Part shown: piece by piece, positions 26,395 through 34,880 of the stretch | Layout of the letters: every line of letters starts with the position of its first letter | Numbering within the stretch: position 1 is the stretch's first letter | Assembly: GCA_024278595.1 (NCBI GenBank) | Contig: JAJRSW010000060.1 | Coordinates: forward strand, 1 to 40,094 | Direction: 5' to 3' | DNA: 40,094 nucleotides | Source: Fidelibacterota bacterium | Lineage (GTDB): Bacteria; Fidelibacterota; UBA8477; JABMPR01 | The notes under the pieces: model-generated | What the model was told of the DNA's origin: nothing | The model's input: only the letters and a program-made list of their open reading frames with translations | Database searches by the model: none | Position numbers and translations under genes: made by a program

Positions 26395-27966
26395 ATGAGC
26401 AAGGTTCAAGACAAAAAATGGTATAGATCTCTAGAGGCGGTTGCGTTGATCCTATTGGTTCTGATCGGGCTGCTGTCCTGCTGTCCAGAGGATCCGTACC
26501 AAAACTATCTTAACTTAATTATCAATACTGAACCTAAATCTCTAGATCCGGCGCTATCAACTGATATTACAACTGGAATTATAACTGCCCTGATGTACGA
26601 CAACCTGGTCCAGTTTGGCGTTGGCAGTGAAATACTCCCTGGTCTGGCAGAATCCTGGCTCATCTCTGAGGATGGTTTAGTTTACACGTTTCAATTAAGA
26701 GATAGTGTTGAGTTTTGGGACGGCTTACCGTTCACCAGTGCAGATGTGAAGCGTTCATTTGAACGTGTTATGAACCCCAAAACCAGGTCACCTCAAACCT
26801 GGCTGCTGGCACCAATCCAGGGATCTGAAGCATATATGCAGGGTAAAGCAGATAGTATATCCGGTATAAGATTGATATCGAGGCACCAAGTCCAACTATA
26901 TCTGGAAATCCCCTTTGCCCCATTCCTGGGGTTCCTGGGTGCCCCAGCCACTGCCATTGTTTCAGAGAACAGTGACGATTTAAAAACCTCTCCAATGGGA
27001 ACCGGCCCCTGGATATTTCAGGGATGGCAAGCTGATCGAAAGTTGCGTTTTAAGAGAAATAATAACTATTATGCTGGTCCGGCAATACTTGACGGTCTGA
27101 TCTTGAACAATGTTCCAGAAGTTTTAACTGCCGCTCTGGAGTTTGAAGCCGGTAACCTGGATGTCATGACTATTCCCAATTCAGAATTTAAATATTGGAC
27201 CCATAGTTCAACCTGGCAGCCCTATATCCATAAATTGGAAGAATTGGGGCTGTATTATCTGGCCATGAACGTCGAAAGAGCTCCGTTTGATGATAAACGG
27301 GTCAGGCAGGCAGTGACCCTGGCAATTGACCGAAAAAAGATCGTTAAGCGCATCATGCACAATAGTGCATCAGTCGCCCTGGGCCCCATACCACCAGGGC
27401 TGGCGGGTTTTGATAGCAATCGTGTACCGCTACCATTCAATCCTGAAGCAGCCCGAAAACTACTCATTGATGCTGGTTATTCTGATGGCTGTGAGTTTGA
27501 TCTGTGGGTCGATCCAGGCGCTGCTGTTTCCCAAACACTGGAAGCCATTCAGCATTACCTGACCGAAGTAGGGTTTATTGTACATCTCGTGCGGAACGAT
27601 TGGAATATGATGCGGGATGCCATGCGGCAGGGGGAGACAGATGCCTATTGGGGGAATTGGTGGGCTGACTATGCCGAGGCGGAAAATTTTCTGGCACCCC
27701 TGTTTCATTCAAGTAATGCAGCCAGGCGGAATCGCTATAATAACCCTGAAGTGGATACCATGATCGAACAACTTCAAAGCAGTCTTGTTTCTGAGGATCG
27801 CATCAACTTGGCCAAACAAATTGATAGTATTTTGATCGAGGAAGCGCCCTATGCATTTATGTGGTATCCCACATCTTATACTGTGGTGCAGCCCACCCTT
27901 AAGGGTTACGTTCCCCACCTCATGCCCAATGCAAATCGCTATATGCACGTTTATTTTGAAGAATAG
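26395..27966 (+). CDS. Family 5 extracellular solute-binding lipoprotein (peptide/nickel type)
   Basis: About 523 residues from ATG 26395, which has AGGAG just upstream; an in-frame TTG at 26332 would put charged sequence before the signal peptide. The N-terminal helix ends in a lipobox (IGLLSC, Cys29), so it is membrane anchored. The SBP_bac_5 pattern is plain: NTEPKSLDPALSTDI, GLAESWLISEDGLVYTFQLRD, VEFWDGLPFTSADVKRSFERV, VRQAVTLAIDRKKIV and the late WWADYAEAENFLAPL. Such proteins deliver peptides or metal chelates to an ABC importer, but no permease or ATPase of that type is adjacent. It is followed after seven bases by a small membrane protein gene. Confidence 0.9.
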   Translation: MSKVQDKKWYRSLEAVALILLVLIGLLSCCPEDPYQNYLNLIINTEPKSLDPALSTDITTGIITALMYDNLVQFGVGSEILPGLAESWLISEDGLVYTFQLRDSVEFWDGLPFTSADVKRSFERVMNPKTRSPQTWLLAPIQGSEAYMQGKADSISGIRLISRHQVQLYLEIPFAPFLGFLGAPATAIVSENSDDLKTSPMGTGPWIFQGWQADRKLRFKRNNNYYAGPAILDGLILNNVPEVLTAALEFEAGNLDVMTIPNSEFKYWTHSSTWQPYIHKLEELGLYYLAMNVERAPFDDKRVRQAVTLAIDRKKIVKRIMHNSASVALGPIPPGLAGFDSNRVPLPFNPEAARKLLIDAGYSDGCEFDLWVDPGAAVSQTLEAIQHYLTEVGFIVHLVRNDWNMMRDAMRQGETDAYWGNWWADYAEAENFLAPLFHSSNAARRNRYNNPEVDTMIEQLQSSLVSEDRINLAKQIDSILIEEAPYAFMWYPTSYTVVQPTLKGYVPHLMPNANRYMHVYFEE

Positions 27967-27972
27967 GATAGT

Positions 27973-28287
27973 ATGATGAGCGCCATGGAAAAACATCCCA
28001 TCTTGGGACAATTAAACGAAAATGACCGCCGTTTGCAGGATGTTAGCAAAATTCAGGAAGCGCTGGCTGAACGACGACGGGTTATGGACCGTGATGGAAA
28101 ATTGACCACCGTCGTGGCCGGGATCATCGGTATTACCGGTTTGTTCTTTATGAAACAACTACCTTTCTTTATCATTTTGGGTCTCCTGGTCATTGGAATA
28201 CCTGTATTATGGATCCATCTGGGAAAAGAAGCCCGGGAATTCACCGTATCCGATGCAGAAATACAGTCAGTTTTAGATGACCAGTAG
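27973..28287 (+). CDS. Small membrane protein of unknown function
   Basis: I do not recognise this 104-residue protein. It has a charged, predicted helical N-terminal half (residues 1-43, rich in Glu and Arg, with LNENDRRLQDVSKIQEALAERRR possibly a coiled coil) and two adjacent membrane helices (about 46-60 and 64-80, split by KQLP), then an acidic tail. It starts seven bases after the solute-binding gene, with AGGATA upstream, so the two are probably co-transcribed. A transport-accessory role is only a guess. Confidence 0.7.
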   Translation: MMSAMEKHPILGQLNENDRRLQDVSKIQEALAERRRVMDRDGKLTTVVAGIIGITGLFFMKQLPFFIILGLLVIGIPVLWIHLGKEAREFTVSDAEIQSVLDDQ

Positions 28288-28351
28288 AGTCGTTGCCGGC
28301 ACGGTCTCACCCGCCCACCTTGTATATAGCTTATAAATAAACAGTATAACC

Positions 28352-29530
28352 ATGCCAATGATCCAAGACCCAACCGCCATTCTGGTTTACCTCATATCCC
28401 TCATTGGAATGATCTATTTTGTGAGGGAACAAGCCTGGGCCAAAAAGATATTTGACATCGTTCCACCCGTGATATGGGTCTACTTCCTGCCCATGATCTC
28501 AACAACCCTGGGGATCACGCCGGAACAATCTGAGCTCTATAGTTGGGTCAAAATTAATCTTCTGCCAGCCGCCCTGGTGCTTCTGTTACTGTCTGCAGAT
28601 GTACGAGCCATCGCAAAATTAGGACCCAAGGCCCTGGGAACCATGTTGGCCGGTACGCTGGGTATCGTTTTGGGAGGTGTGATCAGTCTGGCAATCTTTG
28701 GCGCCTGGCTGCCGGCAGATGCCTGGCAGGGGATGGGTGCTTTATCGGGGAGCTGGATCGGGGGCAGCTCAAATATGGTGGCCATTGGGACTTCAATTGG
28801 TGTCCGGAATGAGCTCTTCGGGGTGATGATCATTGTGGATACCATTGTGGGCTATGGATGGATGGGGATTGTCATATTTATTTCTGCCTTTCAGTCCAGG
28901 ATCGATAAATGGAATCGGGTGACTGATTCTCCCGTAGATGCTCTGAGCGAGCATCTGGCAAACTCAGGCAATACCAAACGTGAGCCTTTAACTTATGCTT
29001 CCTTGATATTTATGGTGGTGGTGGGCTTTGGCGTTGGATTCATCTCTTTGAAGGCCGGAGAACTATTACCGGATCTGGGTAAGGTGGTCACCAGTTTTGG
29101 CTGGACCGTGATCCTGGTCTCTATTTTTGGACTGGGTCTGTCCTTTACGCCGGTGGCCAAACTTGAAAAACAGGGCGCTTCACATCTGGGAAATCTATTT
29201 CTGTATATTCTGCTGGCAACCATTGGGGCCAAAGCTGATCTAAGAGCCATTACCGAAGCACCGGTCTTTCTGGCAGTGGGCGTGGTCTGGATCGCGGTGC
29301 ATGCAACCGTATTATTCACTGTCGGTCGCTATTTGAGGGCACCCATGTTTCTCATCGCCACCAGTTCACAGGCCAATATTGGTGGTGTGGTCAGCGCACC
29401 CATCGTAGCATCGGTATATCAACCAGGCATGGCACCGGTAGGGCTCCTCATGGGAGTTATGGGTAATATTCTGGGGCTTTACTTTGGCTTTCTCACCGCC
29501 CAGCTCATGGAGTGGGTGAGTCGGATTTAA
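28352..29530 (+). CDS. DUF819 family integral membrane protein
   Basis: A 392-residue polytopic protein with about ten hydrophobic helices. The block MGALSGSWIGGSSNMVAIG (residues about 128-146) and the later SSQANIGGVVSAPIVASVYQPGMAPVG are the two related re-entrant-like segments I associate with DUF819 (YjcL) proteins, which resemble sodium-coupled transporters of the CPA/AT fold. The substrate is unknown. It begins 64 bases after the small membrane protein gene. ATG at 28352 or the next ATG at 28358 could be the start; neither has a strong ribosome site. Confidence 0.85.
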   Translation: MPMIQDPTAILVYLISLIGMIYFVREQAWAKKIFDIVPPVIWVYFLPMISTTLGITPEQSELYSWVKINLLPAALVLLLLSADVRAIAKLGPKALGTMLAGTLGIVLGGVISLAIFGAWLPADAWQGMGALSGSWIGGSSNMVAIGTSIGVRNELFGVMIIVDTIVGYGWMGIVIFISAFQSRIDKWNRVTDSPVDALSEHLANSGNTKREPLTYASLIFMVVVGFGVGFISLKAGELLPDLGKVVTSFGWTVILVSIFGLGLSFTPVAKLEKQGASHLGNLFLYILLATIGAKADLRAITEAPVFLAVGVVWIAVHATVLFTVGRYLRAPMFLIATSSQANIGGVVSAPIVASVYQPGMAPVGLLMGVMGNILGLYFGFLTAQLMEWVSRI

Positions 29531-29544
29531 TATTTAAGAGACTT

Positions 29545-29590
29545 AATATTGACGCCCCCGCAGAAAGTCCCTCTCGCGCAGAGTGTTGTT
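29545..29590 (+). repeat. 45-base direct repeat, copy 1
   Basis: Starts AATATTGACGCCCCCGCAG and continues AAAGTCCCTCTCGCGCAGAGTGTTG. It matches 29685-29729 with one fewer C in the C-run and one T/C change. The spacing between copies is about 140 bases. Confidence 0.8.
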
Positions 29591-29684
29591 ATTTATAGGT
29601 TTAAGTGTATTTGTCATAAGTAACTGTATTTATTATACATAGAACATGTTCCGTGTTTTTCCAAATACTTTTTGCGAGGTCATC

Positions 29685-29729
29685 AATATTGACGCCCCGC
29701 AGAAAGTCCCTCTCGCGCAGAGCGTTGCA
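29685..29729 (+). repeat. 45-base direct repeat, copy 2
   Basis: Starts AATATTGACGCCCCGCAG and continues AAAGTCCCTCTCGCGCAGAGCGTTG. It directly precedes, and is in frame with, the orphan peptide tail ending at 29800. Confidence 0.8.
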
Positions 29730-29981
29730 TTGAGTTTGTCGAAAATGCCGCAGTATTAGATATTGAAGATGTAAGACATATTGATGACATTCGGTTGTAG
29801 GGACAAACCCATAAACGAATTCATGGGCATCTTACCAGCCAAAAAGGGATCGGGCAGCTCACGATTTTAGGCTTGGTTTTTTGATTTTTGATGATTTTTG
29901 ATTCGCTTTAGTGCACCGCGCTTATTCTGTCAAGCCGTAAGCCTCTCCTTTCAAATACATAGAATATTCTTATACTCAGCC

Positions 29982-30893
29982 ATGAATCAGTGGAATTTCA
30001 ATCAGGGTGCTCCCAAAATGCGTTTCGGTCCCCGCCGGATGGGAGATGGGGTCAAACAGTTGCTCATTGCCAATGCGGCCGTGTTTGTTCTTACTCAGAT
30101 CAGCGGAATGGCAGTTTGGGCGGAATGGTTTGGTCTTAACCCCTACAATGTGATCTTTGGTCTGCGGATCTGGCAGCCCTTTACCTATATGTTTCTACAT
30201 GCGGGCATTTGGCATATTGGTATCAATATGCTTATGCTCTGGATGTTCGGTTCCGAACTGGAGCAGCTATGGGGTCGCAAAGACTTTCTCAGGTTTTATC
30301 TGGTGACCGGTGCTGGCGCAGGTGTCTTTTCCCTGGTACCCTATTTTTTAGGAGTACTGGCCGGCTATCCAGGAAATATCCATTCTATCATTGGAGCCAG
30401 CGGGGCAGTATATGCTATTTTACTAGCCTATACTGTGACCTATCCAGACCGCAAGGTCCTGGTCTATATGATCATGCCGGTGAAGGTCAAATATCTCATG
30501 TTGTTTATGGGATTTATGACCTTTGCCTCTATTGGTAATGGTGACGGGATCAGCCATATCACTCATTTAGGCGGTCTGGTCGTTGGATGGATCTATTTAC
30601 GTAGAAATGGCCGGTATCGTGGTCTGAATATCCCCTGGCGCCAGTGGCTGCGCAAGATCAACAAGATCAGGATTGTTGGAGATGATAGCGCTCAACGTAA
30701 GCGGTCAACCACCTCCTCATCCAAACAGGCCGGTTGGCATCGGGTAAAAAACGAATCTGAATTACGCAAAGAAATGGATCTGCTTTTAGATAAGATCACC
30801 CGAGTGGGCTATGAACAACTCAGCAATGCTGAAAAAGAACGACTACTGGAATTATCGTCTCAACTTTCCACTGATGGGAGCCATCGTAATTAG
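29982..30893 (+). CDS. Rhomboid family intramembrane serine protease
   Basis: From ATG 29982 the protein has 303 residues; an earlier in-frame start at 29898 adds sequence unlike a rhomboid N-terminus. Six helices lie in about residues 24-205. The catalytic Ser140 is in HSIIGASGAVYAIL and His195 in ISHITHLGGLVVGW; HAGIWHIGINMLMLWMFG carries the loop-helix HxxxHxxxN equivalent. The basic, Ser-rich linker (residues 225-250) leads to a C-terminal helical segment (ELRKEMDLLLDKI...LSNAEKERLLELS) like that of rhomboids with a DUF6576 tail. It cleaves membrane proteins within the bilayer; substrates unknown. Confidence 0.92.
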   Translation: MNQWNFNQGAPKMRFGPRRMGDGVKQLLIANAAVFVLTQISGMAVWAEWFGLNPYNVIFGLRIWQPFTYMFLHAGIWHIGINMLMLWMFGSELEQLWGRKDFLRFYLVTGAGAGVFSLVPYFLGVLAGYPGNIHSIIGASGAVYAILLAYTVTYPDRKVLVYMIMPVKVKYLMLFMGFMTFASIGNGDGISHITHLGGLVVGWIYLRRNGRYRGLNIPWRQWLRKINKIRIVGDDSAQRKRSTTSSSKQAGWHRVKNESELRKEMDLLLDKITRVGYEQLSNAEKERLLELSSQLSTDGSHRN

Positions 30894-30924
30894 CCTGTAA
30901 AGGATGCGGATTCCCTGGTCTTTG

Positions 30925-32208
30925 TTACACCCCTACAACGAGTTCAACAATAGCGACCACATCGGTAACATCAACATTATAATCATTATTCAGGTCGGCC
31001 AGATAAAAGTGGATTGCTTCCGGGACTTCATCGGACACGATACCTTCAACAACGAGAACCACATCAAGAATATTTATCATGGTATCACCATTGATGTCGG
31101 CAAGTCCAGGCAGGTCCGGGGCATAGATCGGTTCATAAAGAATCTCTCCTCCGCCTTCCTCATTGTCCCACAAGGTGGCATCAACCTGACTTAACTCCAG
31201 ACCGGGCCAGTAATTATTCTGGGCCATAAGCTGGGAGGGTGTACTATTCCAGATATTCCAGGTCGCTCCATTAACCGTATTGTCAAGGAAAATATTCAGT
31301 CCGTCATCCCCCGGGTAATCGTTGACCATATCACCTAGATTACAGGCAGCGCTGTTAATGTTGGAAACACCATAGTAATTTCCGGCGATATAATTACTCA
31401 TCACAATGGGAATAGAGCTGGAGTACCCGGCATAAATACCGGCTCCAGAGTTGCTGTTACCCTCAACAAAATTTGCGACAATGGTATTGTTCTCAATAAA
31501 TGCAGGTGAGTTTACCAATGTAATTCCGGTAAAATTTCTCCGAATAATATTAAAACGGATGCTTGGCATTGCGGTGGAGCTGGTTGACCAGACACCCAGT
31601 CCCTGGGCATGGTTGTCCTGGATGAGGTTATGTTCAATGGTCAGGGGTGAGGCAGAATCCAGAAAAAGGGCTGGATGACTCGTGTCATTGGTAGAGTTGC
31701 CGGAAAAGATGTTGCCAACGATCTCCACATCGTCTGTAGCGCGAATCTTAACCCCGTAGTCGCCACTGTTCGTGATTCGACTATTGAACAGAAAGGAAGA
31801 ATCCACGGCGTTAAAGGTCACGCCGGTTCCGGCCGTGTTGTTGATCAAACACCCCTCGATCTCAGCTTGGCCGCCATAGATCTTTAAGCCACTGGTCAGG
31901 CCTTGAAAGTCACAACCCGTTAGAACAAGATAGCCGCCAGCCCCAAAGAGCTCGCCGCCGTTGCTCATACTCGCTTCAAAGGCGACCAACAATCCCTCAA
32001 TGCGAAGGGTATATTGGGATCCCAGATCTACTTCAACATTTGATTCAATGACCAGGGTATCACCACTAGCGACCAGAACATCTGCTGTTAGCTGATAGGG
32101 GCTTCCGAACAAGGTCCAAAGACCGCTGGCAGAACCGCCTACCTCTGTCTGGGCAGAGAGGCTGAAGGCCAGTAATAAAATGAATAAACATATTGATCGA
32201 AGATGCAT
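30925..32208 (-). CDS. Secreted parallel beta-helix protein with dockerin-like C-terminus
   Basis: About 427 residues from ATG 32208, which has GGGAG six bases upstream. A signal peptide (MHLRSICLFILLLAFSLSAQ) is followed by repeated short strands with the pattern of right-handed beta-helix/NosD-like repeats (for example IEHNLIQDNHAQGLGVWSTS, FIENNTIVANFVEG, VMSNYIAGNYYGVSN). The C-terminus has two calcium-binding dockerin-type loops, DINGDTMINILD and DLNNDYNVDVTD, each followed by VV-x-x-V. There is no T9SS-type domain, unlike the other secreted proteins here. Such beta-helices often bind or cleave polysaccharide; no catalytic residues are identifiable. Confidence 0.8.
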   Translation of the reverse strand: MHLRSICLFILLLAFSLSAQTEVGGSASGLWTLFGSPYQLTADVLVASGDTLVIESNVEVDLGSQYTLRIEGLLVAFEASMSNGGELFGAGGYLVLTGCDFQGLTSGLKIYGGQAEIEGCLINNTAGTGVTFNAVDSSFLFNSRITNSGDYGVKIRATDDVEIVGNIFSGNSTNDTSHPALFLDSASPLTIEHNLIQDNHAQGLGVWSTSSTAMPSIRFNIIRRNFTGITLVNSPAFIENNTIVANFVEGNSNSGAGIYAGYSSSIPIVMSNYIAGNYYGVSNINSAACNLGDMVNDYPGDDGLNIFLDNTVNGATWNIWNSTPSQLMAQNNYWPGLELSQVDATLWDNEEGGGEILYEPIYAPDLPGLADINGDTMINILDVVLVVEGIVSDEVPEAIHFYLADLNNDYNVDVTDVVAIVELVVGV

Positions 32209-32619
32209 GCTAAACTCCCTCATTTTGGCGGAAGATAGCTTCTAAACCAGGGTTTCTATAATTCTAATGATTAATAATTTGAGCACGATTAGTACTATTT
32301 TCAGTTGCAAATGCGCTGAGGAGCTTCAAGATATTTTTCTTTTTACAAGCATCAAATGTTATGCATAGCCACTCGTGCTGAGTTCATCATGGCTAGGGTA
32401 AATATTTTAGGTGCAGTAACAGTGGAAAACATGAAGAACATACCGCGCATCTGGAGGTGAAGATGGTATTATTAGGTAAATTAAAAGTATTACCCGGGCG
32501 CCGATCACAATACCGTCATCCCCGATAGTATTAATCCCTTATTGATAGTCATAGAGAAAACCAGCCCCCAGGATGTTGACCGGACAAACAACCCTGGTGG
32601 TCTACTTGAAAACTGACAT
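32209..32619. other. Spacer with a possible very small gene
   Basis: About 410 bases with little structure. A plus-strand frame of 21 codons at 32463-32528 (MVLLGKLKVLPGRRSQYRHP) is preceded by a strong GGAGGTG, but it is short, basic and unrecognised. It also overlaps a GTCATCCCCGA repeat word at 32515. ATGAAGAACATACCGCGC at 32430 resembles the reverse complement of 35479-35506 (ATGAAGAATGTACCGCGCG), perhaps another dispersed repeat. Confidence 0.3.
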
Positions 32620-33069
32620 CTAATGAAGGGGGGTAGCTGCACGTCCTTTTAAGGATACGAGCTCTTTGGTAAAAACCGCCAGACCGCCCAGGCCCTTCAA
32701 CTGCAGCTCATAGTAAACTTCAGTGGAATAACCGGGCTCCAAAGTTTCACGAATAAAAAAATCTTCGGTTAAACCGGGAGCGCTACCCGAAGTACGAAAA
32801 TCATCCGATGACACTTCACTCAGTTTAAGTGGTAATTCAGAAGTGGAATTCTGAGGGTATATCTTTATCCTGAAGCGACAGGATGTCAATGTATAGGGAC
32901 TGTCATTGATCAATTTGGTCAAAACATAACCACGATCCGCATTGAGTTCAAATTCCTGGAAATAGATCTGACCCTGTGCATCTGTGGGGAGCGCTTGATC
33001 ATCAAAGTCCGTACAGGCTGCGAAAAGGGCGAGAAAAAGAATTGAAAGTGATAGTCTGCTGCTTAACAT
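32620..33069 (-). CDS. Hypothetical lipoprotein
   Basis: A 149-residue protein with a lipoprotein signal peptide (MLSSRLSLSILFLALFAAC, lipobox Cys19). The mature part is rich in beta strands (IYFQEFELNADRGYVLTKLIND... RFRIKIYP...), possibly one immunoglobulin-like domain; I do not recognise a family. It starts one base after the stop of the SRPBCC/DJ-1 fusion gene (TAATATG), so it is probably translated from the same message and may share its compartment. Confidence 0.75.
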   Translation of the reverse strand: MLSSRLSLSILFLALFAACTDFDDQALPTDAQGQIYFQEFELNADRGYVLTKLINDSPYTLTSCRFRIKIYPQNSTSELPLKLSEVSSDDFRTSGSAPGLTEDFFIRETLEPGYSTEVYYELQLKGLGGLAVFTKELVSLKGRAATPLH

Positions 33070-33070
33070 A

Positions 33071-34438
33071 TTACTCGAGGTGTTTTGAGGATTTGAGGAA
33101 CTGAACGATAGCTTTGCCCACTGCTGCGGCTGAGGCCGGATTTTGACCGGTGATCAAGCGGTCGCTGATGACTATATTTTCCTGCCAGACCGCCGCATTG
33201 GTGAAGACGGCTCCCCGCTCCACCAGCTTTGATTCCAACAGAAAGGGCATCTCATCCGTCAGTTGCTTGACAGCCTCTTCTTCGTTGGTAAAAGCAGTCA
33301 ATGTTTTGCCCGCTACCAAATACGTGCCATCTGAAAGTTTGATATCAACCAGGGCAGATGGTCCATGACAAACAGCGGCTGCGACCCCGCCATTTTCATA
33401 GATCTGAGCTGTTAGGTCACCAATTGCCTGGTTCTCTGGAAAATCCCACATACTGCCATGACCACCGACAAAAAAAATGACCGCATAATCATCAGCTTCA
33501 ATAGCAATAAGGGGCAGTGTATGAATCAGCTTTTGCATGTGGTCCGGATTTTCGAAAAAACGTTTATTCTGTTGATCGTGGAGCTTCAAACTGGTTTTAT
33601 CCATGGGAGCTTCGCCCCCCATGGGACTGGCAATATCTACTGAGAAGCCAGCATCAACGATCTGAAAATAGGGGTGGGTCACCTCTGAAAAATAATAGCC
33701 GGTTTCCCGGCCCGTGGACCCTAGTTGAGAATGGCTGGTTACTACAAATAGCACGCTGCTGTCTGAGGTGCGATCCGGGGAAGCGCGATCTTGCAGGACA
33801 ATTGATTCGGCCCGGAGCCTGGTTTTTATAAGTAGCTCAGGAACACTGCTCTTGCTCATCATATTTACGATCCAACCCAATCCAAAGGGGATTGAGCCTG
33901 GATCAGTAAAGGTCTGGTATAATACCAGTGAGCTATCAATCCCAATATCTTGAATGACCCAATGCCCGCTTGTTTCACGAATGGTCTCGGATGGATCAAG
34001 CCCGGGCCATTCAACTGAATGCCAGGCGATCCTGGTTGAACGGGTGGAGAGTTCAGAGGCAAAGAGCCGAATACGATATTTTTTTACGACTCCCAGAGGT
34101 AGCGCCAGGGTAAGGTTTAAAACAGATCCCGAGCTATCCTGTTTTACAATTTCAACCCGGCTCACATTGGGCATAAATTCCGGATATTGTTCAAAGGCAG
34201 TAACCACTTGAATGACAGCAGCTCGCGGAGCACTGAAAAGACCGATTGCCTCCACGGTAGCCCCACCACTTTCAGCCGGAATTGCTTGCCTGAGGATAAT
34301 CTCATTTTGCTGAATTCGCTGTTGCTCCGCTCTAGTCAAAAAGATCGTATCCGAGGCTAAAAGCGCCGGGGTGAAAGAGAGAACGCCCCCCAAAATAAGA
34401 GCCAGGACCGCTTTAAATTTCAGTTTATTGATAAACAT
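33071..34438 (-). CDS. Exported fusion of SRPBCC (START-like) domain and DJ-1/Hsp31 class I amidotransferase-like domain
   Basis: About 455 residues from ATG 34438, followed by a signal peptide (MFINKLKFKAVLALILGGVL...ALLA). Residues about 30-215 look like an SRPBCC/coenzyme-Q-binding fold (IGLFSAPRAAVIQVVTAFEQYPEFMPNVSRVEIV, LPLGVVKKYRIRLF). Residues about 228-455 are a DJ-1/PfpI domain of the Hsp31 type: VLFVVTSHSQ, GRETGYYFSEVTHPY with the conserved Glu (about 245), FFVGGHGSMWDFPEN, and the nucleophile elbow AAAVCHGPSAL (Cys about 357). Hsp31 relatives are glyoxalase III or deglycase-like enzymes. A fusion of these two domains, exported, is unusual to me. A longer start at 34480 is possible. 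It is coupled to the lipoprotein gene downstream. Confidence 0.85.
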   Translation of the reverse strand: MFINKLKFKAVLALILGGVLSFTPALLASDTIFLTRAEQQRIQQNEIILRQAIPAESGGATVEAIGLFSAPRAAVIQVVTAFEQYPEFMPNVSRVEIVKQDSSGSVLNLTLALPLGVVKKYRIRLFASELSTRSTRIAWHSVEWPGLDPSETIRETSGHWVIQDIGIDSSLVLYQTFTDPGSIPFGLGWIVNMMSKSSVPELLIKTRLRAESIVLQDRASPDRTSDSSVLFVVTSHSQLGSTGRETGYYFSEVTHPYFQIVDAGFSVDIASPMGGEAPMDKTSLKLHDQQNKRFFENPDHMQKLIHTLPLIAIEADDYAVIFFVGGHGSMWDFPENQAIGDLTAQIYENGGVAAAVCHGPSALVDIKLSDGTYLVAGKTLTAFTNEEEAVKQLTDEMPFLLESKLVERGAVFTNAAVWQENIVISDRLITGQNPASAAAVGKAIVQFLKSSKHLE

Positions 34439-34489
34439 CAGGTTTGTTTGAGGTTGAAAATATGTCAGGTGTATCTCCATTGATCAAGT

Positions 34490-34868
34490 TAAGCCGGATT
34501 CCAGAGGTCGGCGCTACTCTTTTTCCCAATGATCTTACCATTCAACATCCGTTCAGAAAGGTCACCGATGGTTGCGGCCAGAACAGGATCACCAGGTGCC
34601 GGATATTTAATATCATAGGATTCTGTTGGAGGTCCGAAGTAGTCATAGATATGCCCGGGTGCAAAACTGCTGGTGACCTGGGATTGGATCCTCTTTGATC
34701 AGGTGCCCAAACACGATAACCGGAAGTGGTCAATAAGCGGATATGTTTGCGCCAGCTGTAGGAAAACTCAGGAAATCCGTGCAACGGGATAAGGAGTTGT
34801 CCATCTTTTGAACCCTGCTGAACAACGTTTAAATGGATACCGTTTGATGCGACGAATTGTTCAGCCAC
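34490..34868 (-). pseudogene. Hybrid remnant: alpha/beta-hydrolase N-terminus joined out of frame to another gene's C-terminus
   Basis: From ATG 34868 the first 65 or so codons read like an epoxide-hydrolase/haloalkane-dehalogenase type alpha/beta hydrolase: FVASNGIHLNVVQQG, LHGFPEFSYSWRKHI with the oxyanion HGFPEF, and YRVWAPDQRGSN. The reading frame then becomes nonsense. In another frame the same strand reads FAPGHIYDYFGPPTESYDIK and on to SERMLNGKIIGKKSSADLW before a stop at 34490, a protein-like C-terminus that is not an alpha/beta-hydrolase end. The catalytic Asp and His are missing. It looks like a deletion that fused two genes out of frame near 34690. Confidence 0.7.
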
Positions 34869-34880
34869 TGATCAACAATT

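Larger units (their letters stand above)
29531..29981. other. Repeat-bearing spacer
   Basis: This 450-base gap between DUF819 and rhomboid genes carries two copies of a 45-base repeat (listed separately) and a short open frame 29693-29800 that reads FVENAAVLDIEDVRHIDDIR and then a stop. That frame has no start codon and begins inside the second repeat copy; it looks like the tail of a lost gene joined to the repeat. The rest is AT-rich and featureless. Confidence 0.5.

Noticed and set aside
32463-32528. A 21-codon gene with a strong Shine-Dalgarno sequence
   Set aside because: The site is good but the peptide is short and basic and overlaps a repeat word; kept only as a remark.
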